Below, piece by piece: positions 1 to 11,289 of a stretch of DNA of 64,000 bases (positions are counted from its first letter, which is position 1; each line of letters starts with the position of its first letter). The stretch comes from Hemerocallis citrina (lineage: Eukaryota > Streptophyta > Magnoliopsida > Asparagales > Asphodelaceae): the NCBI GenBank assembly GCA_017893485.1, contig CM030360.1, positions 146,072,516-146,136,515 on the forward strand, given 5' to 3'. Below the pieces are notes generated by a model. It worked only from the letters and a program-made list of their open reading frames with translations. It made no database searches and was not told where the DNA came from. A program made the translations under genes and the position numbers.

Positions 1-2660
1 TATTTTGTCTCTGTTTGATCGGGCCATTATTTTTTATTTCCATTATTTTATTTGTTCACGTCTCATTTTGATTATTCATCTTGTTCCCGTCCTTTATTGA
101 ATTTTTGTTTTATGCCTATATGTTTTAAACCCATTAAAACCTATTCTAATTCCCTTTTGATTCCACTAATACCAAAATCCACATTCAATCCTATTGCAAC
201 TATCCTGTTTCAAATTCCCTAGCCTACTACCTGTGCTATAATGTCCATTAACCTAATTAATAACCCCTACCCATTATGCTATTTAGCCAAACCCACACCC
301 GCATGCACCCTACCCGATAGCAACCCGTTTAAACCCCCTCTCGGCCGTCATTCAACCAATCCCCTAACCCTAAAAACTAACACCCTATATATAGTGAACC
401 CATCCCTGTGCACCGTCCTGTACCCCCTAGCTTCAACCACCTTCTTTCACCCACTCGCCGTGTCCCGACCTCCCTCCGGCCTAGCCTCATCCCCGTGTTC
501 TCCCTCCCTGCCTCGCCGGCAACAGACAGGCCGTCGCTGCTCCTCGCCGCAATCAACAGTGACTGCAGCGCCTCCTCGACGGCAGTCGCAACACCCCGAC
601 ACTGTGACACACCATCCTCCGCCGTTTTCCCCGTGCTGTGTTGCCCTTCCGCCGCAACAGCCAGCACTCCGACGTGCGCTTCCCTGCCGTTCCTCGTCTC
701 TCTCCTTGTGTGCGTGTGTCGTTGGTTCGTTGGTCGTGTGTTCGTGGGTTATGCTCGCTTCGGTTCGTGTGATTCGTGTTGAGTTCGTGTGTTTGTGGAG
801 TTCGTGTCGGGATCCGTTCCCATTATTCTTTCTTTTGCTCATTGTCATTTTCGTCATCTGTTAAGGAAAGTAACTTGTATTATTTTTTTTGTGTAATACA
901 AGTACTAAATACCGTATGTAGTGTAGTTGGGTTCTAGAGATAATTTGTGTGTGAATTCTCTGTTATATATTGTCTTTATTGTGATGAATTGACCATAGTT
1001 GCCACACGACACATATGACATGATACAATCTAGGATTGACCACTTTTGATGTATATGTTCATGCTACCTTGAGATATCTGTGTATGATGTGTTATTCGTG
1101 ATATACTTGTCAAATACTTGTAAAATACCATATACCATGTTGTTTGGACATCTAGCACACTATATTTCATGTTTGGATAGATTTGGATGAATTACGTGTG
1201 ATCTATGTTGATTTTTGTATGAAGAACAATTCTGTATTTTTCTGTTACCCAATGTTGTTCAATGTTTTAGACCCTATTAAGGTCATTATTTGAAAATATT
1301 TTGTGAACATCAACTGTAGAGGATTCTGTCTATTTTCCAACCCTTTTACGGATCTCAGTTTCGATTTACGAGTTGTGAGTTATGCCTATTTTACTACTGA
1401 GGTATATAAAGATTTCCAGACTGCGTTTTCTATGAATCCTGAAGAGTAATATATTTCTATTCTTGTTTTAAAATTATTATTTTGCTCTGAAATTTTGATC
1501 GGTACTTCTTGACCTGATTGGGATTAATCCTGAATTTTTCTGGATTTATTTGATGAGTTTTACAAATCGTTCTATGTTTCCAAATAATTACTATACATGC
1601 AGAATTTTCATACTGTTCAGTAAAGAATCTGATTTTCGACCTAACTCTACTTGCTATTTGTAAAATATTTGTAAAATGAAAGTTGGTCTACTGTATCTAT
1701 TTTATTACCCTTTTGGCGGATTTGGATTTCGGTCAATGGTTTGTGAGATATTGCTGTTTTCGTACTGTAGTGTTTACAATTCCAGATTTACAAAACTACG
1801 GCATCTTGATGTTTTCTGATTTTTGTTGACTAAACTATATATTGAAAAATTATGAAACTTAATATTCTATTAATAAACATACTAGGGAATACCCCAGATT
1901 TTTCATGGATTTAATTAAAGAGTTTTCATGCTGTTTTCCTGACTTTGAATACAAACTTCTGATTTCTGGCTGAACACGTTTTCTGGTTTCAATTCAGTTT
2001 TCAGTTATGTTTTTGTGAAATACCGTGTCTTATATATATTTGCTGGATTCGGAAGGGAGTCTATTTTCCAGATTCTTTGGCGGATTTAGATTTGTATTTT
2101 TGTAGCAACGGGGAATTCTAGTTTTAGTACAGTATTGTCTTGCTGTCCTGAACTAGAATTTTCGTTGTACTATTCTTTTATGTGTTATATTTAGTTCGTA
2201 CATGTTTATCTGTCACCCTGAACCTGTTACATGTTTATACCATGCTATTCTCACTCTGTTTTCTGCACTTACACGTCTGTCTAATAATAATAACAAAATG
2301 ACCAAGTCAGGGTTTGTGGGAAAGAACTAGTAGTGGAAAATATAGAAATATGTACTGAGAAGGGGGACCCGTGTTCCCTATCTGTTACGTGTTCATGAAT
2401 ACATGATACATGACTCTGTTTATCTGAACCCTAACTACGTTACTTCCCTATAGGAAGGTGTACTCAGAAGATAACCCATAGGTTCTATCTATCTGTCTAA
2501 TTTGATTATCTGATATCTGTCTGTCTGATCCCTAAGTACACTGTCCTATGGACTCCACTAAGAATTCTAAACATAACTTATTTGAATATAGCAACCATGT
2601 AGTATGAACCTGGGATGCATGAAGTGCTACCTAGATAGTAATCACACAAGACTTATAAGA
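1..2660 (+). mobile_element. Partial long LTR related to LTR A (left part outside window)
   Basis: This stretch resembles, in the same order, the LTR called A at 32752-53971. Shared landmarks are a CT-rich leader after a TATATATA motif near 390, an AAGTAACTTGTAT motif near 867 (39295 in A), the motif TGTAGCAACGGG near 2102 (52632 in A), an AATAATAATAACAA run near 2285 (52813 in A), and TAGCAACCATGT near 2588 (53197 in A). Proline/serine-rich open frames at 241-864 lie in the leader and look like low-complexity translation rather than a protein. The left end is outside the window and no right terminus with a target duplication was found, so this is a truncated copy or one with a decayed end. 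Similarity was judged by eye. Confidence 0.5.
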
Positions 2661-2943
2661 ACATGACATCAGTTATCTGTTTATCTATATCTGTTATCTG
2701 ACATCTGTTATCTGATTATCTATTACTTGTCTGACTATCATCTGACACTATCATCTGTATATCTGTCTGCATATCATCTGACACTTGATACTTGACACAT
2801 GTTATCTGTATCTGTTAGTATACCATGCTATCTGATTTGTTTTTCTTGATTCATGTTAGATATTATAATATGTTGATATGCTTATACCATGCCATGCTTG
2901 TTCTGTTGTCATTTATATCTCAAATAAAAACCCACACTTAGTT

Positions 2944-3015
2944 CTCACCGAAGGAGTTCTCACATGATCATATCCATATATATATATAACCGAAGGAGTT
3001 CTCACATGATCATAT

Positions 3016-3076
<61 letters not shown>
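2944..3076. repeat. Duplicated ~41-bp segment followed by a long (TA)n tract
   Basis: The phrase ACCGAAGGAGTTCTCACATG occurs at about 2948 and again at about 2989, each followed by ATCATATCC and a TA run. The second TA run extends to about 3074. It looks like replication slippage in a microsatellite. No gene is visible from 2661 to 3088. Confidence 0.75.
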
Positions 3077-3077
<1 letters not shown>

Positions 3078-3088
3078 TTATAGAAACA

Positions 3089-3292
3089 TGGACTTTTATG
3101 CCCCCATTTATAATTATTTTTCAACATATATTAATTGAAACATGGACTTTTATTTACAACTAATTATTGTCATACTATTCAAACTTGAGCTACATAATTG
3201 TTGATTTACTGTTTACAAGGCTTTTCATATGTTGTATCGTTCTGAAGACGTGCCGTAGGCACGTGCCCATGGGCAAATCTTGTTCAATTATA
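3089..3292 (+). mobile_element. Helitron-like 3' terminal fragment, copy 1
   Basis: About 190 bp here match 59961-60147 closely by eye (shared TTTATAATTATTTTTCAACA and the end region). The right end carries a short stem, GTGCC-GTA-GGCAC, and a GCCCATGGGC palindrome, followed by AAATCTTGTT; the other copy ends AAATCTAG|TT. A hairpin a few bases before CTAG, with insertion before T, is the known signature of plant Helitron 3' ends. No 5' TC end or Rep/helicase gene is visible, so this would be a non-autonomous fragment. Confidence 0.4.
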
Positions 3293-3824
3293 TAACATTA
3301 TGGTTTTGACAGTGATTCCCTAAACCATATGCTTATGTGAGAATGATAATGAAGATTTTATTAATTACGGTAGGAATGATATTCATAAGTTTCTTCCAAT
3401 TCTCTTACCTTTTTTTGGAGTTTCATATAATTTTATGAGTCTCTCAAAACTATTTTAGGTTGTGCAATTTGCACATGAATAACACTGGTAGGTAATGATT
3501 TTACTAAATACGAAAATTAGATTTATGGTATGGTATTGGCATTTAAATTTTCTCATATTGTTAATTAGAATTAGATATTTGACATTAGTGAAAAAATATA
3601 CCGGTTGAAAGATGATAAGAGGTAAGCACATATCTATAATTTTAAGGTAACTAACAATGAGAACAATATCTCCTCTCTTCTACTAACTAGACATAGGTGG
3701 TAATGTAATATGTATAAAACTATCAATGGTATGAGTATCAGCCACACTTATCTAAGTTGGAGTTATATTATCATCCATCTAAATCAATTATGCAATTACT
3801 AGTAATTTATACGTGTAATGCACA

Positions 3825-3881
<57 letters not shown>

Positions 3882-4146
3882 GTTTAAAGTGAAATTTCAG
3901 ACGTAGTCTGAATTCGATCTTGTGATCTCATTCATGTTAGTTATGCACGTGCATTACACGAGTTAATAGATTTACAAATGACACTAAGAGCTTCTCGTAT
4001 TGTAATATTAGAGATTAAATCTCAATCACACTTTGCCTTGCACGTGCATTACAAATTTTGGTATGGTAGTACAATAGTATAGTCTCTTCCCGCGCTTATT
4101 TTTTCATCCTGAGTACCCCTTTTTGTTTGTGTTTAGTTCTACACCT
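3293..4146. other. AT-rich DNA without genes; (TA)n at 3830-3877
   Basis: No coding frame is supported. The segment holds a TA microsatellite (3830-3877). At about 3798-3824, read on the minus strand, it has GTGCATTACACGTATAAATT followed by ACTAGT, which resembles another Helitron 3' end. A related ACTAGTAATTTATACG sequence is present in intron 1 of the protease gene near 19366. Confidence 0.4.
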
Positions 4147-4235
4147 CTATTCTGAAATAATAAATTGAGTTTGTAGAGACATTTTGGATGCAACTATTGA
4201 AATAGTTGCTCTGGCTACTATTTTGATACCCCGCC
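4147..4235 (+). pseudogene. Possible coding remnant at the Tat insertion site, left half
   Basis: Just left of the Tat element, the frame reading GAC-ATT-TTG-GAT-GCA-ACT (from about 4177) is open to the target duplication and encodes a hydrophobic stretch containing IEIVALATILIP. If the 12.6 kb element and one CCGCC copy are removed, it continues about 14 codons on the right side before TAA. It could be a fragment of a membrane protein gene or chance. The family was not recognised. Confidence 0.2.
4231..4235. repeat. Target-site duplication CCGCC (left) of the Tat element
   Basis: The five bases CCGCC directly before the left LTR (which starts TGATGC) match the five bases directly after the right LTR at 16807-16811. 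A 5-bp duplication is what gypsy integrases produce, so the element inserted as one unit. Confidence 0.9.
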
Positions 4236-4863
4236 TGATGCGATTTGTTTTTGGGGGGTGGCTGCACCAGGTGTGAGTTCTTCTCGATTTGTATTTTTGC
4301 GGAAGCTCCGGTACGGATGGAATGCCGGACCCTCGGCCAAGGGACCCAATCGGGAGTAGAGGCAAGAGCGAGGTGGAGGTCGGATGCTCAGCTCGGAGCT
4401 GGAGGCTCGGCTTGGATCTAGATGCTCGGATCTGGGAGTCTCGTGTACCTGCACTCGGCCTAGAAATACTGGGGTTGGTCCCGGTGGCTGGACCTCCGAC
4501 GATCTAGTCATTCACTGAAGGAGAGTAACAGTAACTAGGGTTGAGAGGGGAAAGATTGATTACCTTTGGAAGGGGTAGGGGGCCTGGTATTTATAGAAAA
4601 AGCCAATCGGGTCTGGACCCGTTTGGAGCCCGGTCTGGACCCGTTTCGGGCCGGGTCTAGACCCGGTTGCTCGTGGGCCTGACGTGGCAGAAGCCCAAGT
4701 AGTATAGGGCTGACGTGGCACGATCCCGAGGTGGTTTAGGGCTGACGTGGAGGAGGCCTGGGTGGTTTCCAGGCTGACATGGCAGACCCGGATGATCCGG
4801 TGGTGAATGCCTTTTGAGGAGATCCTGTGGCTCAGGAGGGGCCACGTCATCTGACCCATATCA
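4236..4863 (-). repeat. 3' LTR of the Tat element (628 bp)
   Basis: On the + strand it runs from TGATGCGATTTG to GACCCATATCA; read in element direction it starts TGATATGGG and ends CGCATCA. It matches 16230-16806 throughout but is about 51 bp longer, mainly because of extra copies of a GGTCTGGACCCG-type motif near 4610-4665. Several imperfect repeats around GGGCTGACGTGG occur near 4675-4780. Confidence 0.9.
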
Positions 4864-4876
4864 GGAGCCCCCCACT
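4864..4876 (-). other. Polypurine tract of the Tat element
   Basis: Read on the minus strand, AGTGGGGGGCTCC abuts the TGATATGGG start of the 3' LTR. A purine-rich tract at exactly this place primes plus-strand DNA synthesis in LTR retrotransposons. Confidence 0.8.
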
Positions 4877-5184
4877 CCTGGAGGGCTGGGTGACCCAGTC
4901 GTGTAGGAATGGTTCTTTGCCTCTGTAGGAAGAGCGGGGCAGGTGTGTACGGTGAGGAATGGGATCTGTATCTTCCAGAAGAGGTCAGGGGGGTAGGGTG
5001 AAGGGATCCCCTATTGGAGTCATGCGGAGTGCCGGGCGCAGAAGAGTCAGAGCTCAGTTTGCCGAGCGTCGGGGGTCGACAGATGAGCCCCCTCGCTTGT
5101 TGGAAAAGCAAGGGGATGCTGGGATCTGTGGAGTAGGAGGTCTTCATGCCGAGCGTTTAGGGTCGGTAGACGAGCCCCCTTAAT
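4877..5184. other. Spacer between polypurine tract and 55-bp array, with array-like fragments
   Basis: Two degenerate pieces (near 5090 and 5175) share TTGTTGGAAAAGCAAG-type wording with the longer variant units of the array to the right, so the array probably began here and decayed. No gene is seen. Confidence 0.5.
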
Positions 5185-7130
5185 TGTTGGAAAAGCAAGA
5201 GGGATCATCGTGGCTCGCGGTACTATCCGAGCATCGAACCTCCTGTTGAATAGAGGAGGATTTTGGGGCGCACGGTGTCATCCGAGCTCCGAGCCTCCTC
5301 TTGAATAGAGGAGGATTTTGGGGCTCACGGTGTTATTCGAGCTCCGAGCCTCCTGTTAAATAGAGGAGGATTTTGGGGCTCGTGGTGCCATCCGAGCTCC
5401 GAGCCTTCTGACTTTTTGGAAAAGCCTGGGGGTTTTTTGGCAGCTCGCGGTACCATCCGAGTGTCGAGCCTCCTGTCGAATAGAGGAAGATTTTGGGGCT
5501 CGCGGTGTCATCTGCGCTCCGAGCCTCCTGTTGAATAAAGGAGGATTTTGGACCACGCGGTGTCATCCGAGCTCCGAGCCTCCTGTCAAATAGAGGAGGA
5601 TTTTGGGGCTCGCGGTGTCATCCGAGCTCCGAGCCTCCTGTTGAATAGAGGAGGATTATGGGGCTCGCGGTGTCATCCGAGCTCCGAGCCTCCTGTTGAA
5701 TAGAGAAGGATTTTGGGGCTCGCGATGTGATCCGAGCTCCGAGCCTCCTGTTGAATAGAGGAGGTTTTTGGGGCTCGCAGGTGCCAACCGAGCTCCGAGC
5801 CTCCTGTTGAATAGAGGAGGATTTTGGGGCTCGCGGTGTCATCCGAGCTCCGAGCCTCCTGTTGAATAGAGGAGGTTTTTGGGGCTCGCGGTACCGTCCG
5901 AGCTCCGAGCCTCCTATTGAATAGAGGAGGGTTTTGGGGCTCGCGGTGTCATCCGAGCTCCGAGCCTCCTGTTGAATAGAGGAGGATTTTGGGGCTCGTA
6001 GTGCCATCCGAGCTCCGAACCTCCTGTTGAATAGAGGAGGATTTTGGCGGCTCGCGGTACCATCCGAGCGTCGAGCCTCCTGTCGAATAGAGGAGGATTT
6101 TAGGGCTCGCGGTGTTATCGGAGCTCCGAGCCCCCTGTTGAATAGAGGAGGATTTTGCGGCTCGCGTTGTCATCCGAGCTCCGAGCCTCCTGTTGAATAG
6201 AGGAGGATTTTGGAGCTTGCGGTGTCATTCGAGCTACGAGCCTTCTGTTGAATAGAGGAGAATTTTGGGGCTCGTGGTGCCATCTGAGCTCCGAGCATCC
6301 TGTTGAATAGAGGAGGATTTTGGGGCTCGCGGTGTCATCCGAGCTCCCACCCTCCTGTTGAATAGAGAAGGTTTTTGTGGCTCACGGTGCCATCCGAGCT
6401 CCGAGCCTCCCGTTGAATAGAGGAGGATTTTGGGGCTCGCGGTGTCATCCGAGCTCCGAGCCTCCTGTTGAATAGGGGAGGTTTTTGGGGCTCGCGGTAC
6501 CGTCTGAGCTCCGAGCCTCCTGTTGAATAGAGGAGGATTTTGGGGTCGCGGTGCCATCCGATCTCCGAGCCTCCTGTTGAATAGAGGAGGATTTTGGGGC
6601 ACGCGGTGCCATCCGAGCTCCGAGCCTCCTGTTGAATAGAGGAGGATTTTGGCGTTGGCGGTGTCATCCGAGTTCCGAGCCTCCTGACTTGTTGGAAAAG
6701 CCTGGGGGTTTTTTGGCGGCTCGCGGTACCATCCGAGCGTCGAGCCTCCTGTCGAATAGAGGAGGATTTTGGGGCTTGCGGTGTCATCCGAGCTCCGAGC
6801 CTCCTGTTGAATAGAGGAGGTTTTTTGGGGCTCGCAGTGCCATCCGAGTTCCGAGCCTCCTGACTTGTTAGAAAAGACTGGGGTTTTTTGGTGGCTTGCG
6901 GTACCATCCGAGCGTCGAGCCTCCTGTCGAATAGAGGAGGATATTGGGGCTCGCGGTGTCATCCGAGTGCCGACCCTCCTGACTTGTTGGAAAAGCCTGG
7001 GGTTTTTTTTGGCGGCTCGCAGGTACCATCCGAGCGTCAAGCCTCCTGTCAAATAGAGAAGGATTTTGGGGCTCGCGGTGCCATCCGAGGGCCGACCCTC
7101 CTGACTTGTTTAAAAAGCCTGGGGGTAAAG
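5185..7130. repeat. Tandem array 1, 55-bp monomer (about 30 or more units)
   Basis: The core GAGGATTTTGGGGCTCGCGG, then a GTGTCATCC-type stretch and GAGCTCCGAGCCTCCTG, recurs with a 55-bp spacing (for example unit starts 5595 and 5650). Interspersed variants carry an extra ACTTGTTGGAAAAGCCTGGG segment (near 5410, 6690, 6865, 6985 and 7105). Frames stay open over long stretches on both strands because 55-bp units rotate the frame; the resulting 'proteins' are repeats, not genes. The array lies in the 3' region of the element, just upstream of the aORF promoter. Confidence 0.92.
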
Positions 7131-7266
7131 AGGTAATTTTTTGCCACATGCTGACATCACATGCGCAAGATTCGAAGCGACTCAGATCCTAGTGGTTGTT
7201 GGATCTTGATGATTAAGATCCAACGGTTAGATCTTTTCGTGAAAATCGAGGAGCCTCTTTCTCTGT

Positions 7267-7273
7267 TATAAAT
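7267..7273 (+). promoter_or_regulatory. TATA box for the antisense ORF of the Tat element
   Basis: TATAAAT followed by a pyrimidine-rich stretch (CCCCCCTCCCCC, TTTCTCTCC) about 150 bp before the ATG at 7423. This is a normal plant TATA-plus-leader arrangement and suggests that the aORF is transcribed from its own promoter, opposite to gag-pol. Confidence 0.6.
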
Positions 7274-7422
7274 CCCCCCTCCCCCTTTTTCTCTCCTTCA
7301 TTTCCTCACTTGTGTTTTCCAACTTTCAAGAATAGGGGTTTTTTCTCATCTGCCATCGGCGACCTTTTTCCGGTGATCTTTCCGTTAGCACGGTACTATT
7401 AGGTTAATATTTCTAATTCATA

Positions 7423-10400
7423 ATGTCGCTCTCTCAGTCTGGCTCCGAGGCAAGCTCATCGGGCCTTTCCGAGAAGGAAGCTGAGTCACCCTTTACGTCT
7501 TGGTCCCTGAGCGATTATGGAATTAAAGAGGAGGTTCTGTCAGATCTAGGGTCGGATGGCGAGGATGAGGTAGTTTTCGTCATGCAACCCTTCAGATCCC
7601 GTAGGCCAGGGAAAGAGCCTGTGGATGAGGGCGAGGAGGAGGAGGAAGAGGAGGACCCCGAAGGGGAGGGGGATGTTGATGACGACGAGGATAAGGCAGA
7701 AGAGGAGGGCGACGAAGAAGCGCAGGACCCCGACGGAGAGGGAGACGTTAAGGACGAGGAGGACGAGGAGGGCGAAGAGGAAGAGCAAGATTCCGAGGGA
7801 GAGGGGGCCGTTGAGGACAAGGAAGACGAGGAGGAAGATTCCAAAGGGAACCAAGGGGAGCCCGATCGGGTTGTCGGGGGAGACGATGTTTGAGGAGATG
7901 CGGTGGAAGGTACCGCAGGAGGGGCAGCCGAGGGTGAGGGCGATCTCCCTCCTCTGCCACCATTATCGACACCGTCTCCGGAGAGGAAAACTCGTCCTCA
8001 TAAGAGAAAGAGGAAGTGGATCCGTCCGGATAGCCCTCCCCCCCCTCGCTTGATAAATATGCTCCTAGATCGGGGTTCGAGTTTGCCCCTGTCACCTTCA
8101 AAAATCCCTGGTCAATTAGGATGTATCCTGATGACGTTAAGGATCTCGCTCCGCTCCCCTCCGTGCTGGGTGACGAGAGTCGGGTGAAGATCAAGATGGA
8201 CGGCATCCAGTGTGTCCAGAGGGCGGACTACCTGCACATTCTGAGGGCGGCCTACTTTATCCCCAAGGAGGTCGAACTCCTGATTCCAAGCCCCGATATT
8301 CGTCCAACCACCACTCTCGCGCTGGGCTACTGCGTTTTTTCCGAGGATGCCTTCATCACGGGACTTAGGCTACCATTGCACCCCCTTCATTAAGAGAGTC
8401 TTGAATTGGGCGAAGTTGAGCCCGATGCAGTACGGCCCTAATTCTTGGAAACATTTGGTCTGCTTTATCTTGATTTGCCACGAGAAGGGGGTCAAGCCGA
8501 GGCTTACGTACTTCCGCGCCATCTTGGGGATGAGCTCGTTGGGTGATGCAGAGGGAATCTTCTATTTTTCGCCTAGACCTCATAAGAAGGTGATGCACGG
8601 CCATCCGGACTCCATCAAAGGATGGAAGAAGAAGTACTTTATAGTCCGGAGCGAGAAGCCTTGGGGGATTCCGACCGCCTGGAACCTTTTTAAGCCAAAC
8701 CATAAACCTCTGAAGCGCAACAAGTTGACGGAGAAAGAATGGGCGAAGGTGGAGAAGATCGTTGGGGTCACAGCATAGGGTGGCCCCGAGTGATGGAAAT
8801 GCACCTGACCCGAGCCAGACTGAGCCCAGCCGATCCTAGTATGTTTTTGTTCTGAATTTTTCTATCTTTCTGTCTTCGTGTTAACATTTGCCTTTCTTCT
8901 ATTTTGCAGAGATGGCGGCCAAGCAGTTTGACAATAGGCAGGCTATGTTGGCCATTGCCGCCAAGAGGGGGGCGAAGAAGGAAAAGAAGGCGGAGCAGGA
9001 TAAGGCGGTTGCCCAAGGCACAAGGTCCAGCAAGGGGCCAGTCTCGGAGGCTGTGGTGCCATCCCTAAAGAGGGTGAAGAAGCATCACCACACGCCGAGG
9101 GCGTCTAGGGAGGCAGGAGGATGCTCTGGTAGCAAAAAGACTTCCAAGGTGCTGGAGCAGAGGCTTCCCCCACCTCGGCCCACTACCGAGCAGATGGTTG
9201 GGCAATAGGGACTGAGGCCACATGCCCCTGATTGTTCGGTTCTCGCAGGGGACTTCCTGTTTGAGGGTCCCGTGGCCATAGAGGTGGTCAGGAACCTTGC
9301 CACAGAGCAAGATCATATGGCTCTGGTGACGCAGACGTCTGAGATGGCCTTTATGCGGTGGTCTTAGGCACAGCTCTCGGTGAGTGCTCATAATTTTGCT
9401 TTGAGTTTAGACTCTAGGATTTCTTCTAACTTTTTCTTCCTCAGACAGGCAATGCTTCATGGGCAGCACTTTCAGAAGTGCTTGGAGAAGGAGATCCTCA
9501 TCGAGAGAAGGAACGCGGAGAAGTATGTCCGCGAATTGACCAAGTTGACGGACGAGCTAAAGAAGGCTCGGAGCATGGAGGCAGTCCATGAGGCCCAGAT
9601 GGCCTAGATAGCCGATTATCATAAGAAAGAGGTGGATCGCCTCAAGGAGAAGGCCCAGGAAGAAGTTGAGAAGGTGCGGAAGGCCATGGAGGAGGCAGAG
9701 ATCACCATGGCGGATACCCTGATCCTGGTGCAGGACGAGGCCTATGACAAGGCTAAGGAGCATTTCCGGTTGATCTATCCGGACAAGATGGTCGACTACC
9801 TCCACTACAACTGGCAGCCCAAGCATCCGCTGACACCCGGTGGTGAGGAGATGGAGGAACCTCGCCAAGAGGAGGTCGAGGGCGATCCTACTGACGAAAA
9901 GGTGCCCCCCCAGGCATTGTTTAGGTTTTCCCTTTTAATTTTGTAAACGCCTTGCGCGGACTGGCCACCACCTTTTGTAGCACAAAAATTTTTAACTTAA
10001 TGCAAGATAATTTTTTGCCCGATGCTCCATGACTTGTGCTTCTTTAGTCTCTTTTGCGACTTGTTGTTTTTTTCCGTCTTTTCGATAGACGCATGAGGTC
10101 CTCAGTGCCGACCATATTTCCACCGAGGCCTCCTTGGTCCGAGATGGGCTGGGAGCCATGGAGACTGCTCTGGCTCGCCAACAAAAGCAGACTCGAGACC
10201 GAGCGGCCACAGTGAATTACTTCATGAACAAGTCTAGTGAGCTTAGCTTGGAGGTTGCTCATTGGAGGAAAGCCATAACCGACCAGAACTGGTGGGTAAT
10301 TGAGACGAACTAGTCGATCTCGGTTGCCTCGAGTGGGCAATCGGCTTCAGAGTCTTTTTTTCGTGAGGCCGTTGTTGAGAAAGAGTTGGAGATCCGCAGG

Positions 10401-10580
10401 TTGAAGCTGGTGCTAGGTGCCGGTTTGATCGAGGAGGCGAGCAATTCCGTACTAGGACCTTCTCCGACCTTTTTCTTGGAGGGGGCCCAGCCTGACGATG
10501 CAGAGAGCTCAGTCGCGGGAGAGCCTTCCCCGGTTGGGCTGGCCAAGCGTGAGGAGGAACCGGAGGGAAGCGCCATTTGA
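7423..10580 (+). pseudogene. Antisense accessory gene (aORF) of the Tat element, 'putative gypsy-type transposon' family, decayed
   Basis: Exon 1 starts at ATG 7423 with a Ser-rich head, then a long Asp/Glu tract (about residues 65-145), a basic patch (RKRK near 8006) and a folded domain with PDDVKDL, RADYLHILRAAYFIPKEVEL and WKHLVCFILICHEKGVKPRL. I recognise this domain as the plant family annotated Transposase_28/putative gypsy type transposon. Likely introns are about 8838-8910 and 9380-9444 (GTGAGT...CAG), and a third ends near 10092. Later exons are Lys/Glu-rich and coiled-coil-like. Defects: TGA at 7891, a frame change in the C run near 8036-8046, another in the C5 run near 8385, TAG at 9605 and TAG near 10311. 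AATAAA lies at 10654. Its biochemical role is unknown. Confidence 0.72.
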
Positions 10581-11289
10581 GTTTTAAGCCGAGCATGAGT
10601 GATTTGTAACCTTTTCGTTGTATTTGTGCTGCCGTTACTAGCGCACGATGAGTAATAAAAAAAACTTCCGACTTCTTTAACTTTGACGATTCATTGAGTG
10701 AGGATTATTGCCGAGCTCGGCCTTGTAAGGGTTCGCCGCCGAGGCAAAAAGGCTGCGCGGTAGCTTCTTGCAAGAAACGCATAATTAGTGTTGTTTTGCC
10801 TTCGATAAGCATTAATTATGTTGTTTCGCCTTCCATCATTTGGACTTCCCGATGCAATAAATACGCTTCTCAGGGGGCTATATAACCCCCATCCCCTCAT
10901 TGTTTTTTATCAGGGATAGGGATTGACTCATCCGCCATACGATTCGGGTGCCTATCGAAGGCGGGCGTCCTAGAAATACAACATTGGTCCGAGAGTTCCG
11001 GATTGGTGGCGCACCAATCACCCTCGAACAATTCGGGGTTTTGGTCTTGAGGGCCGTAAACCCCGGGTTGTTCGTTGGTGAGTGGTGGGCCGATCAATTG
11101 GTTCGGAGGCTCGGAGAGAACCCTTGGTCGGTGGCTCCCTTGCCGCCCGCGAACAAGTCGGGGTTTTGGCTCTTGAAAGCCGCAAACCCCGAGTTGCTCG
11201 TGGGTGAGAGGAGGGTCAACCAACAACCCAAAGCTCGGGGCATTTGCCGAAGGCGGGCGCCCTAAAGCTTAATGAAAACTCTTTTGAAA
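10581..11289. other. Spacer after aORF with a ~125-bp direct duplication
   Basis: Apart from the polyadenylation-like AATAAA (10654), the visible structure is a direct repeat beginning at about 11029 and 11154 (TCGGGGTTTTGG, then CCGTAAACCCC or CCGCAAACCCC). No gene is supported here. Confidence 0.6.

Noticed and set aside
241..864. 207-codon proline/serine-rich open frame, with overlapping frames on both strands
   Set aside because: Lies in the CT-rich leader of an LTR A family copy; a comparable frame occurs at 33537-33800. Low complexity, no domain, open on both strands.
5333..7149. Many overlapping 60-270-codon frames on both strands
   Set aside because: All are translations of the 55-bp tandem repeat; 55 is not a multiple of 3, so all frames cycle through the same words.
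7515..7854. Poly-Ser and Leu-rich minus-strand frames opposite 7423-7893
   Set aside because: Shadows of the Glu/Asp-rich codons of the aORF.
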